From: Nocardioides sp. YR527
GTDB taxonomy: Bacteria; Actinomycetota; Actinomycetes; Propionibacteriales; Nocardioidaceae
Length of the DNA stretch: 64,000 bases
Reading direction: 5' to 3'
Assembly: GCF_900101045.1 (NCBI RefSeq)
Contig: NZ_FNFN01000009.1
Coordinates: 186,001 to 250,000 of the forward strand
Below are positions 41,429 through 50,801 of the stretch, in pieces; positions within the stretch are counted from its first letter, which is position 1, and every line of letters begins with the position of its first letter. Under the pieces are notes generated by a model. The model had not been told where the DNA came from and ran no database searches. It saw only the letters and a list, made by a program, of their open reading frames with translations. The translations under genes were made by a program, and so were the position numbers.

Positions 41429-42283
41429 TTACTGACTTGTGTGGTCGAGGATCGCCGGGATGACCCTGTCCCACGTGTAGGGAGGGGGCGGCTCGTGGCC
41501 GACGCCGTCGAGGACGAGGAGCGTCGCGTTCGGGATCTCGCGGGCGAGGACCTCCGCGTGACCGATCGGGAACAGCGGGTCGCGGGTGCCGTGGATGACC
41601 AGGGTCGGGGCGGCGATGTCGGCCAGCGTTGCCTCGACCGGCTCGCCGTCGCCCATCGCGTGGTGGTTGGCGAGGCTCGGTCGCATGTCCGGGGTGCGTC
41701 GTACGGCCCGCTCGACCACCGCCCGCATCCGGGCTTCGTCGAAGCCCTCGGGGACGAAGGCCCGCTGGTCCTCGACCAGCATCGTCACCAGGGCCTCGTG
41801 GTCGCCGGGATCGGGCACCGCGCTCTTCGCGGCCGCCGCGAAGAAGTCGGCCAGCTCCTCACCGATGGGCGGCAGGTCGGGTACGCCGTCGAAGGCCGGT
41901 GAGGTCTCGTCGAGGATCAGCGTCTCGACGCGCTCCGGATGGAGCACAGCCGCACACTGGGCCAGCGCCCCGCCCATCGAGATGCCGAAGAGGTGGCCCT
42001 TGTCCAGGCCGAAGGCGTCGAGCAGGGCCGGGATGTCCGCGATCATGTCGCGCCCGGTGTAGCCCGGCTCTCCCGGTGGCCACGTCGTCGAGCGGCCGGT
42101 GTCGCGGTGGTCGTAGCGGATCACGAACCTCCGGCCAGCGGCCAGCGCGCGGCAGAAGTCGTCCTCCCAATAGTCCATCGAGGCACTCATCCCGCCGACG
42201 AGCAGGATCGGCGGCTCCGCAGGACTCCCGAAGGTTTCGACGCACAGCTCGATCCCATTGACCGCCAGTGTCAGTTCGCCCAT
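41429..42283 (-). CDS. Alpha/beta hydrolase
   Basis: A 284-residue alpha/beta-fold enzyme. The nucleophile elbow is GISMGG, the oxyanion region LLVGGMSAS, and the late residues DPLFP and GVGHEPPP supply the acid and histidine. YDHRDTGRST is usual for the esterase/epoxide-hydrolase-like group that includes aclacinomycin methylesterase relatives. It follows the deaminase gene by 40 nt. On the minus strand TTGACG (42319-42314) with a 17-nt spacer and TTTGCT, 7 nt before the ATG, may be its own promoter. The substrate is not known. Confidence 0.85.
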   Translation of the reverse strand: MGELTLAVNGIELCVETFGSPAEPPILLVGGMSASMDYWEDDFCRALAAGRRFVIRYDHRDTGRSTTWPPGEPGYTGRDMIADIPALLDAFGLDKGHLFGISMGGALAQCAAVLHPERVETLILDETSPAFDGVPDLPPIGEELADFFAAAAKSAVPDPGDHEALVTMLVEDQRAFVPEGFDEARMRAVVERAVRRTPDMRPSLANHHAMGDGEPVEATLADIAAPTLVIHGTRDPLFPIGHAEVLAREIPNATLLVLDGVGHEPPPPYTWDRVIPAILDHTSQ

Positions 42284-42323
42284 GTCGACCAGCAAACGGT
42301 CGCGTACGAGCCGCGTCAAGCGC

Positions 42324-43373
42324 TTAAGGCGTGGCGTACGTGTCGATCTCGCCGCGCAGCCGGGTCTTGACGTCGTCGGGTGCGTAGGAGACGTCGACGG
42401 CAGCACGCGCGAGGTCGGCGATGCCGGCGCTGTCCAGACCCAGGAGGTCGGTCGCGATCTCGTACTCCCGGTTGAGCGTCGTCGCGAACATCGGCGGGTC
42501 GTCGGAGTTGATCGTGACGGTCACACCCGCGTCGACGAACGTCTTCAGCGGGTGTTCCTCGATCGTCGCCACCGCACCGGTGGCGACGTTGGACGAGGGG
42601 CAGACCTCGAGCGGGATCCGGTGCTCGGCGAGGTGGGCGAGCAGGGCGGGGTCCTGGGCCGCGGAGGTGCCGTGGCCGATCCGCTCGGCCTTCAGCACGG
42701 TCAGCGCGTCCCAGATCGTCTGCGGGCCGGTGGTCTCGCCAGCATGCGGCAGCGAGCGCAGCCCCGCTGCACGGGCCGCGTCGAAGTGCCTCTCGAACTG
42801 CGGCCGGGGTACGCCCACCTCGGGCCCACCGAGACCGAACCCGACGAGCGCCTCGGGGCCGTGGTCGACGGCGTACGCCAGCGTCGCGTCGGCCGCCGGG
42901 ATCCCGGCCTCGCCCGGGATGTCGTAGATCCAGCGGAGCGCGATCCCGAAGTCGCGCTCGGCCGCCACCCGGGCGTCCTCGAGCGCCTCGGTGTAGGCCT
43001 CGATCGCCATCCCGACGTGCCCGGTCCCCGCCGGACGCTCGGCCAGGTCGGGGCGTACGGAGGTGTAGGGGGTGCAGGTCAGCTCTGCGTAACGGACCTG
43101 CTGGGTCTGCGCCAGGTCGCGCGCGATCTCGTAGGTCAGGTAGCGGATGTCCTCCGGCGTACGGACCAGGTCGACGACCGAGAGGTAGACCTCGATGAAG
43201 TGCGCGAAGTCGCTGAACGTGAAGTAGTCCCGCAGCAGCTCGACGTCCGCCGGTACCGTCCCCGGATGCCGCGCAGCCAGCTCCGAGACGATCCGCGGCG
43301 AAGCCGACCCGACGTGGTGGACGTGGAGCTCGGCCTTGGGCAGCCCGGCGATGAAGGTCTTCAGGTCACTCAC
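42324..43373 (-). CDS. Adenosine deaminase family protein (adenosine or aminofutalosine deaminase)
   Basis: 349 residues from a GTG start. Metal ligands are His17 and His19 (ELHVHHVG), the acid and metal site are in HAGETTG, GHG follows, and the final NSDDPPMF is intact. In the adenosine deaminase superfamily, the HVHHVGSASPRIVSELAARHP start is typical of the actinobacterial branch annotated either as adenosine deaminase or as aminodeoxyfutalosine deaminase. No futalosine-pathway genes are nearby to decide. It removes the 6-amino group from an adenine nucleoside. Confidence 0.85.
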   Translation of the reverse strand: MSDLKTFIAGLPKAELHVHHVGSASPRIVSELAARHPGTVPADVELLRDYFTFSDFAHFIEVYLSVVDLVRTPEDIRYLTYEIARDLAQTQQVRYAELTCTPYTSVRPDLAERPAGTGHVGMAIEAYTEALEDARVAAERDFGIALRWIYDIPGEAGIPAADATLAYAVDHGPEALVGFGLGGPEVGVPRPQFERHFDAARAAGLRSLPHAGETTGPQTIWDALTVLKAERIGHGTSAAQDPALLAHLAEHRIPLEVCPSSNVATGAVATIEEHPLKTFVDAGVTVTINSDDPPMFATTLNREYEIATDLLGLDSAGIADLARAAVDVSYAPDDVKTRLRGEIDTYATP

Positions 43374-43485
43374 GCCCCGATCCTCACACGCTGCTTCCCC
43401 TGCCCGCGACTCCCTTTCCGAGCCGACCCACGTCGGGCGGAGGACAGGGTAGCCTCGATGGCACCAGCCGGGTCAGGAGGAAGAG

Positions 43486-43881
43486 ATGCGGGCGATCCAT
43501 CACTGGGACCTCTGGGTCGACGACTTCGAGACCGCCTCGGGGGAATGGGGGTGGCTCTTCGGTGAGCTCGGCTGGGAGGCCGGGGAGAAGGGTCACTTCT
43601 GGGAGGCAGCGGACGGGACGTACGTCTTTCTGGAGCACTCCACCGACCAGCACGGCACCCAGGACCGGCTCCGCCCCGGGGTGAACCACATCGCGTTCAC
43701 CGTCGAGAGCCGCGAGGTGCTCGACAGGATGCGGGCGGCCTCCACCGAGCACGGCTGGCACGAGATGTACGCCGACCGCTATCCGCACGCCGGCGGCGAC
43801 GAGCACACCGCGCTCTATCTGGAGAGCTCTGAGGGGTTCGAGGTCGAGCTCGTGCTCGAGGTCGACGACCTCACCGCCTAG
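43486..43881 (+). CDS. VOC (glyoxalase-like) family protein
   Basis: 131 residues, one vicinal-oxygen-chelate domain of two beta-alpha-beta-beta-beta repeats: the opening RAIHHWDLWVDDFE has the first metal-site His, NHIAFTVESREVLD the second, and VELVL near the end the Glu. AGGAGG lies 7 nt upstream. It may be a dioxygenase, isomerase or resistance protein; nothing nearby points to one of these. Confidence 0.82.
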   Translation: MRAIHHWDLWVDDFETASGEWGWLFGELGWEAGEKGHFWEAADGTYVFLEHSTDQHGTQDRLRPGVNHIAFTVESREVLDRMRAASTEHGWHEMYADRYPHAGGDEHTALYLESSEGFEVELVLEVDDLTA

Positions 43882-43890
43882 CCGGCCGGC

Positions 43891-44388
43891 TCAGCGGTAG
43901 CCGTCGCCGTCCGCTTCCTCATCGTCGTCGATGATGTGCATCGCGGCCTCCTCGGCGGAGGCGCCGGCGCCGTCGATGCCGGCATCGATCCCGTAGAGAT
44001 CGGACTCCGTGTCCTCGCCCTCGCCGCGGTCGGGGTCGACCAGCCGCCCCGCTCGCTTGTTGCCGACCTCACGGCCGTCTGGGTCGTCGCTCTCCTCGGC
44101 GTCGTCGTACTCGACCGCATAGGGATCCGTCTCCGGCACCTCCTGGTGGCGGCGCTGGTCGATGCACTCACGGTGCTCCTCCTCCCAGGGCGTGTTGCCG
44201 TAGTCGGTGGAGTAGCGGTCGGCGGTGACGATGCCGTGGTCGAGCTCGTCGCGTACCTCACCTTCGAGAACGTCCCCGGAGAGCGTGTCCTCACCGGTGA
44301 TCTGGTTCTCGTCGTCGACACTGTAGTCGCCGTAGTTCTCGCGCGATTCGCTCACTTGAGTCTCCTGATCGGCCGGCATTGGGGTCAT
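43891..44388 (-). CDS. DUF5709-type acidic protein
   Basis: A 165-residue, very acidic protein without hydrophobic segments. NYGDYSVDDENQITGEDTL, DELDHGIVTADRYS and the repeated Asp/Glu/Gly tail match the DUF5709 family of actinobacteria, probably largely disordered and of unknown role. AAGGGGG on the minus strand is 6 nt before the ATG. It is divergent from the sulfatase gene; the short AT-rich GGTAACGTTAACC (44402-44414) between them may be a shared control site. Confidence 0.75.
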   Translation of the reverse strand: MTPMPADQETQVSESRENYGDYSVDDENQITGEDTLSGDVLEGEVRDELDHGIVTADRYSTDYGNTPWEEEHRECIDQRRHQEVPETDPYAVEYDDAEESDDPDGREVGNKRAGRLVDPDRGEGEDTESDLYGIDAGIDGAGASAEEAAMHIIDDDEEADGDGYR

Positions 44389-44481
44389 CGAGGCCCCCTT
44401 CGGTAACGTTAACCCGGTCCGGTGGGGAGTGGAACCGGACGGAAAAACACGACGCGGGGATCGACCGAGGGAGCAGACCAG

Positions 44482-46026
44482 ATGGCGCCTCGCGCCCGAT
44501 TGGCGGTGGCGGCCGTTGCCGTGCTCGCTGGCACCTCGATCGCGCTCGGCGCGATGCCTGAATCGGCCGGTCCGCTGGGGTCCTTGGGGTCTCTGGCCGG
44601 GAACGCCTTCGCGCGGGGCGACAACGACGGTGTGGTGCCCTCGACGCCGACGGCGACGCCCGAATGGACGCCCTACTCCACCCAGCCCAACATCCTCATG
44701 ATCACGGCCGACGACCTCGCCTACGAGGATCTCGAGTTCATGCCCCACACTCGCCATCTCCTGGCCGAGCAGGGCACCTCGCTGACCGAGGCGATCGCGC
44801 CCACGCCGATCTGCGTGCCGGCCCGTGCCTCGCTGCTGACCGGGCAGTACAGCCAGAACCACCGCACCGTGACGATCAACGGCGAACGCGGTGGCTACGC
44901 GTCGATGGATCACACCGGCACGCTGCCCGAGGCGCTGCAGGAGGCCGGCTATGACACGCTCTTCACCGGCAAGTACCTCAACGGCTATGGCCTCGACGGC
45001 ACCGCCAAGGACGTGCCGCCCGGATGGACCGACTGGCGGGCGACGACCGACATGTCGACCTACAACTTCATCCGGCCGCGGATCAACCACAACGGCAAGC
45101 TCACCACCTACAACCGCTACACGACGTACGTCATGCGGGACCAGGCCAACGAGATGATCTCGGCGCCCGAGCGCGCCGACAAGCCGTGGTACATGTGGCT
45201 CAACTATGTGGCACCGCACCACGGTGGTCCCGATGAGCCGGGCGACCCGGAGGGGACCAGCACGACCAGGCCGGCGGACGAGGACAAGCACTCCTTCGAC
45301 GGTCTCGAGCTGCCGGACACTCCCAACATGTTCCGCACCCCGACCGATGCGCCGCCGATCTCGGCCTCCAACAAGCACTTCGACGCGCAGGGCCGCGCCG
45401 AGCTGCGGATCGCGCACGAGCAGCGGGTCGAGGCCGTCCAGGCGCTCGACCGCGCGGTCGCCAGCCACGTACTCCGGCTGCAGGAGACCGGCCAGCTCGA
45501 CGACACCATCATCATCTTCACCTCCGACAACGGCTACACCACCGGCGGCCACAACATCAACGGCAAGCTGATGCACTACCGAGAGACGCAGCGGATCCCG
45601 GTGATCCTGCGCGGCCCGGGCATCCCCGCCGGCCGATCCCTGGCCACGGGGGTCGGCAACCCCGACATCGCCACCACGATCATGGCGGTCGCCGGCGCCG
45701 AACCGGGGCGGGCGCAGGACGGCGTCAACATCATGCCGTGGCTCAACGCGCCCGCGCAGAACCGGGTGATCCCGCTCTCCGCCTGGCGTGTCAACGACGG
45801 CTCCAAGCAGATCTACTCGGGGATCCGCTTCGGCGACTGGACCTACGCCCGCTTCTCCGACGGCAGCGAAGAGCTCTACGACCTGGCCGACGACCCCTAC
45901 CAGATCCGCTCGCTCGCGCTGCTCCCCGAGTTCGCCGACGAGCTGGCCGAGCTGCGTGGGCTGAGCGAGAAGTACGCCGACTGCGCCGGTGACACCTGCC
46001 CGAAGGAGTTCTACCCCGCCGGCTGA
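44482..46026 (+). CDS. Secreted type I sulfatase
   Basis: 514 residues. A signal-type hydrophobic start (LAVAAVAVLAGTSIALGA) is followed by the alkaline-phosphatase-like core NILMITADDLAYED, with the Cys111-x-Pro-x-Arg115 motif whose cysteine becomes formylglycine, then GKYLNGYG and FTSDNGYTTGGHN metal-site segments. It hydrolyses an exported sulfate ester; the substrate is not visible. GAGGGAG precedes the ATG. The last 16 nt overlap the end of the convergent formylglycine-generating enzyme gene, its activating partner. Confidence 0.9.
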   Translation: MAPRARLAVAAVAVLAGTSIALGAMPESAGPLGSLGSLAGNAFARGDNDGVVPSTPTATPEWTPYSTQPNILMITADDLAYEDLEFMPHTRHLLAEQGTSLTEAIAPTPICVPARASLLTGQYSQNHRTVTINGERGGYASMDHTGTLPEALQEAGYDTLFTGKYLNGYGLDGTAKDVPPGWTDWRATTDMSTYNFIRPRINHNGKLTTYNRYTTYVMRDQANEMISAPERADKPWYMWLNYVAPHHGGPDEPGDPEGTSTTRPADEDKHSFDGLELPDTPNMFRTPTDAPPISASNKHFDAQGRAELRIAHEQRVEAVQALDRAVASHVLRLQETGQLDDTIIIFTSDNGYTTGGHNINGKLMHYRETQRIPVILRGPGIPAGRSLATGVGNPDIATTIMAVAGAEPGRAQDGVNIMPWLNAPAQNRVIPLSAWRVNDGSKQIYSGIRFGDWTYARFSDGSEELYDLADDPYQIRSLALLPEFADELAELRGLSEKYADCAGDTCPKEFYPAG

Positions 46027-46997
46027 TCCGCCGGTTGATCCGGCGGCTGATCGGCCGCGCAGCGGAACCCCAGGTTCCCCGCAGTCGAGTCGGGCGGGCT
46101 GCTGGAGCGCGCCGAGAGCCGGTAGCGGTGGCAGTAGGAGTCGTGGCAGAGGTAGGAGCCGCCGCGCATGACCCGGGTCAGTCCCTCGGCGGGCCCCCGC
46201 GGGTCCGAGGACGAGCCGGACTCGACGAGGTCGGCGTAGTAGGTCGGCGAGAACCAGTCCGCGCACCACTCCCAGACGTTACCGATCATCTGGAACAGCC
46301 CGAACCCGTTGGGTTCGTACGTCCGCACCGGCGCGGTCGTGATGAACCCGTCGGCGGCGGTGTTGGTGTCGGGGAAGACTCCCTGCCAGACGTTGGCATG
46401 GTGGGTGCCGTCCTGCTCCAGGTCGTCGCCCCACGGGAACCGCGATCCGGCATGACCGCCGCGGGCGGCGTACTCCCACTCGGCCTCGGTCGGCAGCCTC
46501 GTCCCGGCCCAGTCGCAGTAGGCCAGCGCGTCGTCGTGGGAGACGTGCACGACCGGGTGGTTGCCGCGTCGGCCGACGTTGGAGCCGGGGCCCTCCGGCG
46601 CCCGCCAGGAGGCCGCGCGCACGCCGAGCCACCAGGGCGCCTCGGGTGAGCGGCCCAGGACGTCGCGCGGGGAGCCGTCGAAGGCCAGGTGGAAGACGGC
46701 CGAGAAGCCCTCTCGTTCGGCCGTGGTGACGTGGCCGGTCGCCTTCACGAACCGGGCGAACTCCTCGTTGGTGACCGCCGTCGCGTCCAGCCTGAAGGCG
46801 GGCAGGTCGACCGGGTGCACCGGGCCTTCGCCGTCGGCCTGGTAGCCCTCGCCGAACGAGTCCCCTGCGGCGTACGTCCCACCGGGGAGGTCGACGAGGG
46901 TCCGGCGGCGCTTGCGGGGCAGGGCCGGCGGGCGCCGAGCCGGGTCGGGGCTGGGCCCGCGGGTCGCGCCGAAGGTGAGGTCGGAAGGCACGCCCAC
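46011..46997 (-). CDS. Formylglycine-generating enzyme
   Basis: 328 residues of the SUMF1/FGE family. LPGGTYAAGDSFGEGYQADGEGPVHPVDLPAF starts the domain (pieces), TRLPTEAEWEYAARGG and NVWEWCADWF follow, and the copper-binding pair Cys284 and Cys289 is in SYLCHDSYCHRYR. It oxidises the CxPxR cysteine of sulfatases in the cytoplasm before export. It is convergent with and overlaps the sulfatase gene by 16 nt. The C-terminal tail has three DQP-type repeats produced by a short tandem repeat at the overlap (about 46018-46056). Confidence 0.93.
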   Translation of the reverse strand: MGVPSDLTFGATRGPSPDPARRPPALPRKRRRTLVDLPGGTYAAGDSFGEGYQADGEGPVHPVDLPAFRLDATAVTNEEFARFVKATGHVTTAEREGFSAVFHLAFDGSPRDVLGRSPEAPWWLGVRAASWRAPEGPGSNVGRRGNHPVVHVSHDDALAYCDWAGTRLPTEAEWEYAARGGHAGSRFPWGDDLEQDGTHHANVWQGVFPDTNTAADGFITTAPVRTYEPNGFGLFQMIGNVWEWCADWFSPTYYADLVESGSSSDPRGPAEGLTRVMRGGSYLCHDSYCHRYRLSARSSSPPDSTAGNLGFRCAADQPPDQPADQPAG

Positions 46998-47001
46998 CAG
47001 C

Positions 47002-48219
47002 CTACGAGCCGGCGTACGTGGCCTTCAGACTGCCTGCGCTGGCCACGATCTTCCCCTTCTTGCCGGTGACCATGAGACCGGGCGTGCGCGCCTTGCCGTT
47101 GGCGTCGGCCTTGATCTTGACCGTGCAGGTCGGCTTCTTGCCGGCGCACTTGAAGTCACCCGTCGGGCGGTAGGTGACCGTCATCGCCTGGTTGTCCGCC
47201 AACCCCTCGACGTAGGCCGCCATGTAGGTGCACTTCGGTTTCCCCTTCGGGCACGAACGCTCGACGGTGTGCCATTCCATCCGGGCCGCGGCCGCCTTGC
47301 CGCAGAGCTTGGCCGGCTCGCCGGCGCGGACCGTGCCCCAGGCGTACGTCACCTTGGTGGTCGCCTGCACGCAGGCCTCGGTGCCGCCCTTGGTGACCGG
47401 CAGGGTGTAGGTGAGCTCCGGGTCCTTGCCCGCGGTCGGCTGCGTGGCGCCGTCGTCGATGGAGGCGATGCCGGAGCTGACGGCGGGGGCGGTGACCTTC
47501 AGCGTGACCTCGCGGTAGCCCGCGGCGGTGTCGGCGGTCGGCGCCTCGGGGGTGCGGGCGTAGCAGCTGTCCAGGTCGGTGATCGCGGCGACGTTCTTGG
47601 CGGCGAGCTCCTCGTCGGTGAGCCGCAGGTTGGTGACCGCGAGGACACCGGCGATCGCCGGGCGGCCGACCTCCCGCAGGCAGCGGGGACTCTCCAGGGT
47701 CCAGGCGCCGGCGACCTGCTTGCTCCAGCCGTTCGCGCCGCCGTCGGCGCAGTCGAGGATCTCGGAGTACCACTCCCGGCCCAGCCTGGACGGCCACTCG
47801 CCGTTGTAGCTGAACCCGCCGCCGGTCTTGGTGACCACCCCGGCCTCGACGAGCCCGGCGCTGCCCCGGGTCTCGACCATCGACTCCGCGGCACAGCTCA
47901 GCTGCTCGGGGTCCGCCCAGGCGGGCGTGTCCGCGGCAAGGGTCAGGGTGCGCGCGATGTCCTTCTCGTCGCCACGCAACGGACCGATCTTGCCGGTGAG
48001 GTAGGCCCATGCCGAGGTACCTCCGAAGGCGACCAGCACGAGCGCGCTGACGATCACGATCCAGCGCAGTGCCAGGCGTACGGGCTTGGTGCGGTCACGC
48101 CGCCGCCGTGGCAGCGGAGGCAACCCGAGCCGACGCCGGCGGGCCTCTTCTGCCGCGGCGTTGGCGAGCTCTGTGGGTTTCGGTTGTTGTTGAGCGGTGC
48201 TGCCGGTGGGGTCGGACAT
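47002..48219 (-). CDS. Membrane-anchored protein with ten-cysteine ectodomain (copy 1)
   Basis: 405 residues: a Pro/Arg-rich cytoplasmic tail (1-48), one membrane segment (LRWIVIVSALVLVAFGGTSA, about 52-71) and a ~325-residue outside domain. The outside domain aligns with those at 50802 and 53210: CAAE after a PAWAD segment, LDC, RCL, SCY, LPVTKGGTEAC, AWGT, LCGK and two later cysteine pairs, ten cysteines in the same order. I do not know the family. GAGGGAG is 6 nt before the ATG. The gene lies just downstream of fbiC. Confidence 0.78.
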   Translation of the reverse strand: MSDPTGSTAQQQPKPTELANAAAEEARRRRLGLPPLPRRRRDRTKPVRLALRWIVIVSALVLVAFGGTSAWAYLTGKIGPLRGDEKDIARTLTLAADTPAWADPEQLSCAAESMVETRGSAGLVEAGVVTKTGGGFSYNGEWPSRLGREWYSEILDCADGGANGWSKQVAGAWTLESPRCLREVGRPAIAGVLAVTNLRLTDEELAAKNVAAITDLDSCYARTPEAPTADTAAGYREVTLKVTAPAVSSGIASIDDGATQPTAGKDPELTYTLPVTKGGTEACVQATTKVTYAWGTVRAGEPAKLCGKAAAARMEWHTVERSCPKGKPKCTYMAAYVEGLADNQAMTVTYRPTGDFKCAGKKPTCTVKIKADANGKARTPGLMVTGKKGKIVASAGSLKATYAGS

Positions 48220-48239
48220 CTCACTCCCTCGAGAACAGT

Positions 48240-50765
48240 TCAGCGAGGATCGTAGAGGGTAGTCCTTTCCGATACCGCCCGGCCTATGCCGGCACCGATT
48301 TCTTCGAGCTCGGACACAGTTTTTGCCGAGCCGTGCTCCGAGCCCGCCATCCGGGAGATGGTCTCCTCCATCAGGGTGCCGCCGAGGTCGTTGGCGCCGG
48401 CCTGGAGCATCGCCCGGGTGCCGTCGACGCCGAGCTTGACCCAGGACGTCTGGATGTTGTCGATGCGGCCGTGGAGCATGATCCTGGCCATCGCGTGCAC
48501 CGCGAGGTTGTCGCGCATGGTCGGGCCCGGGCGGGCGGCGCCGGCGAGGTAGATCGGGGCGCTGGTGTGCACGAACGGGAGCGGCACGAACTCGGTGAAG
48601 CCGGCGTTCCCGTGCTCGCGCGCGGTGTCCTGGATGCCGGCGAGGACACGGAGGTGGCCGACCCAGTGCCGCGGGTTGTCCACGTGGCCGTACATCATCG
48701 TCGACGTCGTCGGGATCCCCACCCGGTGGGCGGTCGAGACGATCTCGATCCACGTCTTCGCGGGTAGTTTGCCCTTGGTCAGCACCCAGCGGACCTCGTC
48801 GTCGAGGATCTCCGCGGCGGTGCCGGGGAGCGAGCCCAGCCCGGCCTCGCGTACCTTGATCAGGAAGTCCTCGATGGACAGCCCGGTGCGGGAGGTGCCG
48901 TTGACGATCTCCATCGGGGAGAAGGCGTGCACGTGCATCTCCGGCACCCGCTGCTTGACGGCCTGGACGAGGTCGAAATAGGCCGACGAGGGGAGCTCGG
49001 GGTCGATCCCACCCTGCATGCACACCTCGGTGGCACCCAGGTTCCACGCCTCCTCGGCGCGGTCGGCGACCTGGTCCAGATCGAGGGAGTACGCATCCGC
49101 GTCGGTCCGACGCTGCGCGAAGGCGCAGAACCGGCAGCCGACGTAGCAGACGTTGGTGAAGTTGATGTTGCGGTTGACGACGTACGTCACGGTGTCGCCG
49201 TTGACCTGTTCGCGCAGGTCGTCGGCGAGCCTGGTGACCTGGCGCAGCAGGTCGCCCTCGGCGGTCATCAGGGTCAGCGCGTGCTCGTCGGAGAGGTTGC
49301 CGGGGTCCTTCTCGGCAGCGGCCAGAGCCTCGTGTCCCTCCGCATGGAGAACGGCGGGAGCACCGGTCGAGGAGGCCGCCTCGCGGACCGCGTCCCAGTC
49401 GCCGTAGACGGTCTCGAAGTCGTCGCGGCGGTCGTGGGTGCGGCCCTCGGTGTCGACGGAAGCGTGCAGGTCGACCCGGCCGGCGGCGGTGAAGCCACCG
49501 TCCGGCTCCTGCCACGGGCGCCCCTCGGGCCGGACGCCGTCGCGGGCCAGCCCGTCGGCCTCAGCGAGCGCCTCGACGTGGGAGAGGACACGCGGGTCGA
49601 TCCATGACTGGCCGTCGCGAAGGGTGCCGGTGACGTACTCCGGGTGGACCGTCAGTCGGGCCTTCAGCCCGAAGCCGGCCTCGGCGGTGACCTGGCGCAA
49701 GGAGTCGAGCGACGGCCACGGACGCTCGGGGTTGACGTGGTCCGGCGTGAGCGGCGAGACGCCACCCCAGTCGTCGATCCCGGCACCGAGCAGTGCCCGA
49801 CACTCGTCGAGATCGACCAGGTTGGGCGGCGCCTGGACCCGGGCCTTGGGTCCGAGGACGATCCGGGTGACCGCGATCGCGGCGAGATACTCGTCCAGCC
49901 CCAGGTCGTCGACGTGGCGCATCGCGGTCGACGGCTTGGCCCGGAAGTTCTGCACGATGATCTCCTGCAGCCCGGCGTACGCCTTGTGCACCTTCCGCAG
50001 CGCGAAGATCGTCTCCGCGCGCTCGGTGAGCGTCTCGCCGATGCCGACCAGGAGGCCGCTGGTGAACGGGATCGAGAGGCGACCGGCGTCCTCGAGCACC
50101 CGCAGCCGCACCGCGGGGTCCTTGTCGGGGGAGCCGAAGTGGGCCTCGCCCTTGGTCTCGAAGAGCCGTCGCGACGTGGTCTCGAGCATCATTCCCATCG
50201 ACGGGGAGACGGGCTTGAGCCGGTTCATCTCCTCCCACGACATCACCCCGGGGTTGAGGTGGGGGAGCAGCCCGGTCTCCTCGAGCACCCGGATCGCCAT
50301 CGCCCGCACGTAGTCGAGGGTCGACTCATAGCCACGGCTCTCGAGCCACTCCCGCGCCTCGGGCCACCGGTCCTCGGGCCGGTCCCCGAGGGTGAACAGC
50401 GCCTCCAGGCAGCCGAGCTTCGCGCCCTCGGCGGCGATCTCGAGGATCTCGTCGGGGCTCAGGTAGGGCTCGCGGCCCTCGCGCTCGGCCTGCCCCGGCG
50501 TCTCCACGAACGTGCAGTAGTGACATCGGTCCCGGCACAGCTTGGTGACCGGGATGAAGACCTTCGGGGAGTAGGTCACCGTCTCCGGTCGTCCGGCCGC
50601 GACCAGCCCGGCGTCGCGTACCTTCGCCGCGGCTGCGGTCAGCCGGACCAGGTCGTCGCCTCCGGCCGCGAGGAGTGCTGATGCCTCCGCCACGTCCAGG
50701 GCTGCGCCTCGTTCGGCCCGGGCCAGCGCCCGGCGGATCTGCTGAGGTGTCGGCTGCTCGCTCAT
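48240..50765 (-). CDS. fbiC: FO synthase, CofG-CofH fusion (F420 biosynthesis)
   Basis: An 841-residue two-domain radical SAM enzyme that joins tyrosine and 5-amino-6-ribitylaminouracil to make FO, the chromophore of F420. The CofG part has CRDRCHYC (78-85, CxxxCxxC) and the CofH part CYVGCRFC near 540, so both iron-sulfur clusters can form. KLGCLEALFTLGDRPE and VCMQGGIDPELPS are domain landmarks. ATG 50765 is preferred to GTG 50768. TAGGCT on the minus strand is 7 nt upstream, suggesting a leaderless mRNA. F420-using enzymes follow at 57147 and 58211. Confidence 0.95.
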   Translation of the reverse strand: MSEQPTPQQIRRALARAERGAALDVAEASALLAAGGDDLVRLTAAAAKVRDAGLVAAGRPETVTYSPKVFIPVTKLCRDRCHYCTFVETPGQAEREGREPYLSPDEILEIAAEGAKLGCLEALFTLGDRPEDRWPEAREWLESRGYESTLDYVRAMAIRVLEETGLLPHLNPGVMSWEEMNRLKPVSPSMGMMLETTSRRLFETKGEAHFGSPDKDPAVRLRVLEDAGRLSIPFTSGLLVGIGETLTERAETIFALRKVHKAYAGLQEIIVQNFRAKPSTAMRHVDDLGLDEYLAAIAVTRIVLGPKARVQAPPNLVDLDECRALLGAGIDDWGGVSPLTPDHVNPERPWPSLDSLRQVTAEAGFGLKARLTVHPEYVTGTLRDGQSWIDPRVLSHVEALAEADGLARDGVRPEGRPWQEPDGGFTAAGRVDLHASVDTEGRTHDRRDDFETVYGDWDAVREAASSTGAPAVLHAEGHEALAAAEKDPGNLSDEHALTLMTAEGDLLRQVTRLADDLREQVNGDTVTYVVNRNINFTNVCYVGCRFCAFAQRRTDADAYSLDLDQVADRAEEAWNLGATEVCMQGGIDPELPSSAYFDLVQAVKQRVPEMHVHAFSPMEIVNGTSRTGLSIEDFLIKVREAGLGSLPGTAAEILDDEVRWVLTKGKLPAKTWIEIVSTAHRVGIPTTSTMMYGHVDNPRHWVGHLRVLAGIQDTAREHGNAGFTEFVPLPFVHTSAPIYLAGAARPGPTMRDNLAVHAMARIMLHGRIDNIQTSWVKLGVDGTRAMLQAGANDLGGTLMEETISRMAGSEHGSAKTVSELEEIGAGIGRAVSERTTLYDPR

Positions 50766-50778
50766 CACGAGCAGCCTA
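50763..50778 (-). promoter_or_regulatory. Leaderless-type promoter of fbiC
   Basis: On the minus strand TAGGCT (50778-50773) precedes the ATG (50765-50763) by 7 nt. Confidence 0.5.
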
Positions 50779-50801
50779 GTAGGCGCCGCCCAGTTGTCGA
50801 A

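Noticed and set aside
42318..42325. AAGCGCTT as a second TetR-type operator
   Set aside because: It is only an 8-bp palindrome overlapping the end of the deaminase gene and lacks the flanking CTA/TAG.
42258..43565. A 435-codon plus-strand frame over the deaminase gene
   Set aside because: The minus-strand frame has complete adenosine deaminase motifs; the plus-strand one is compositionally a shadow.
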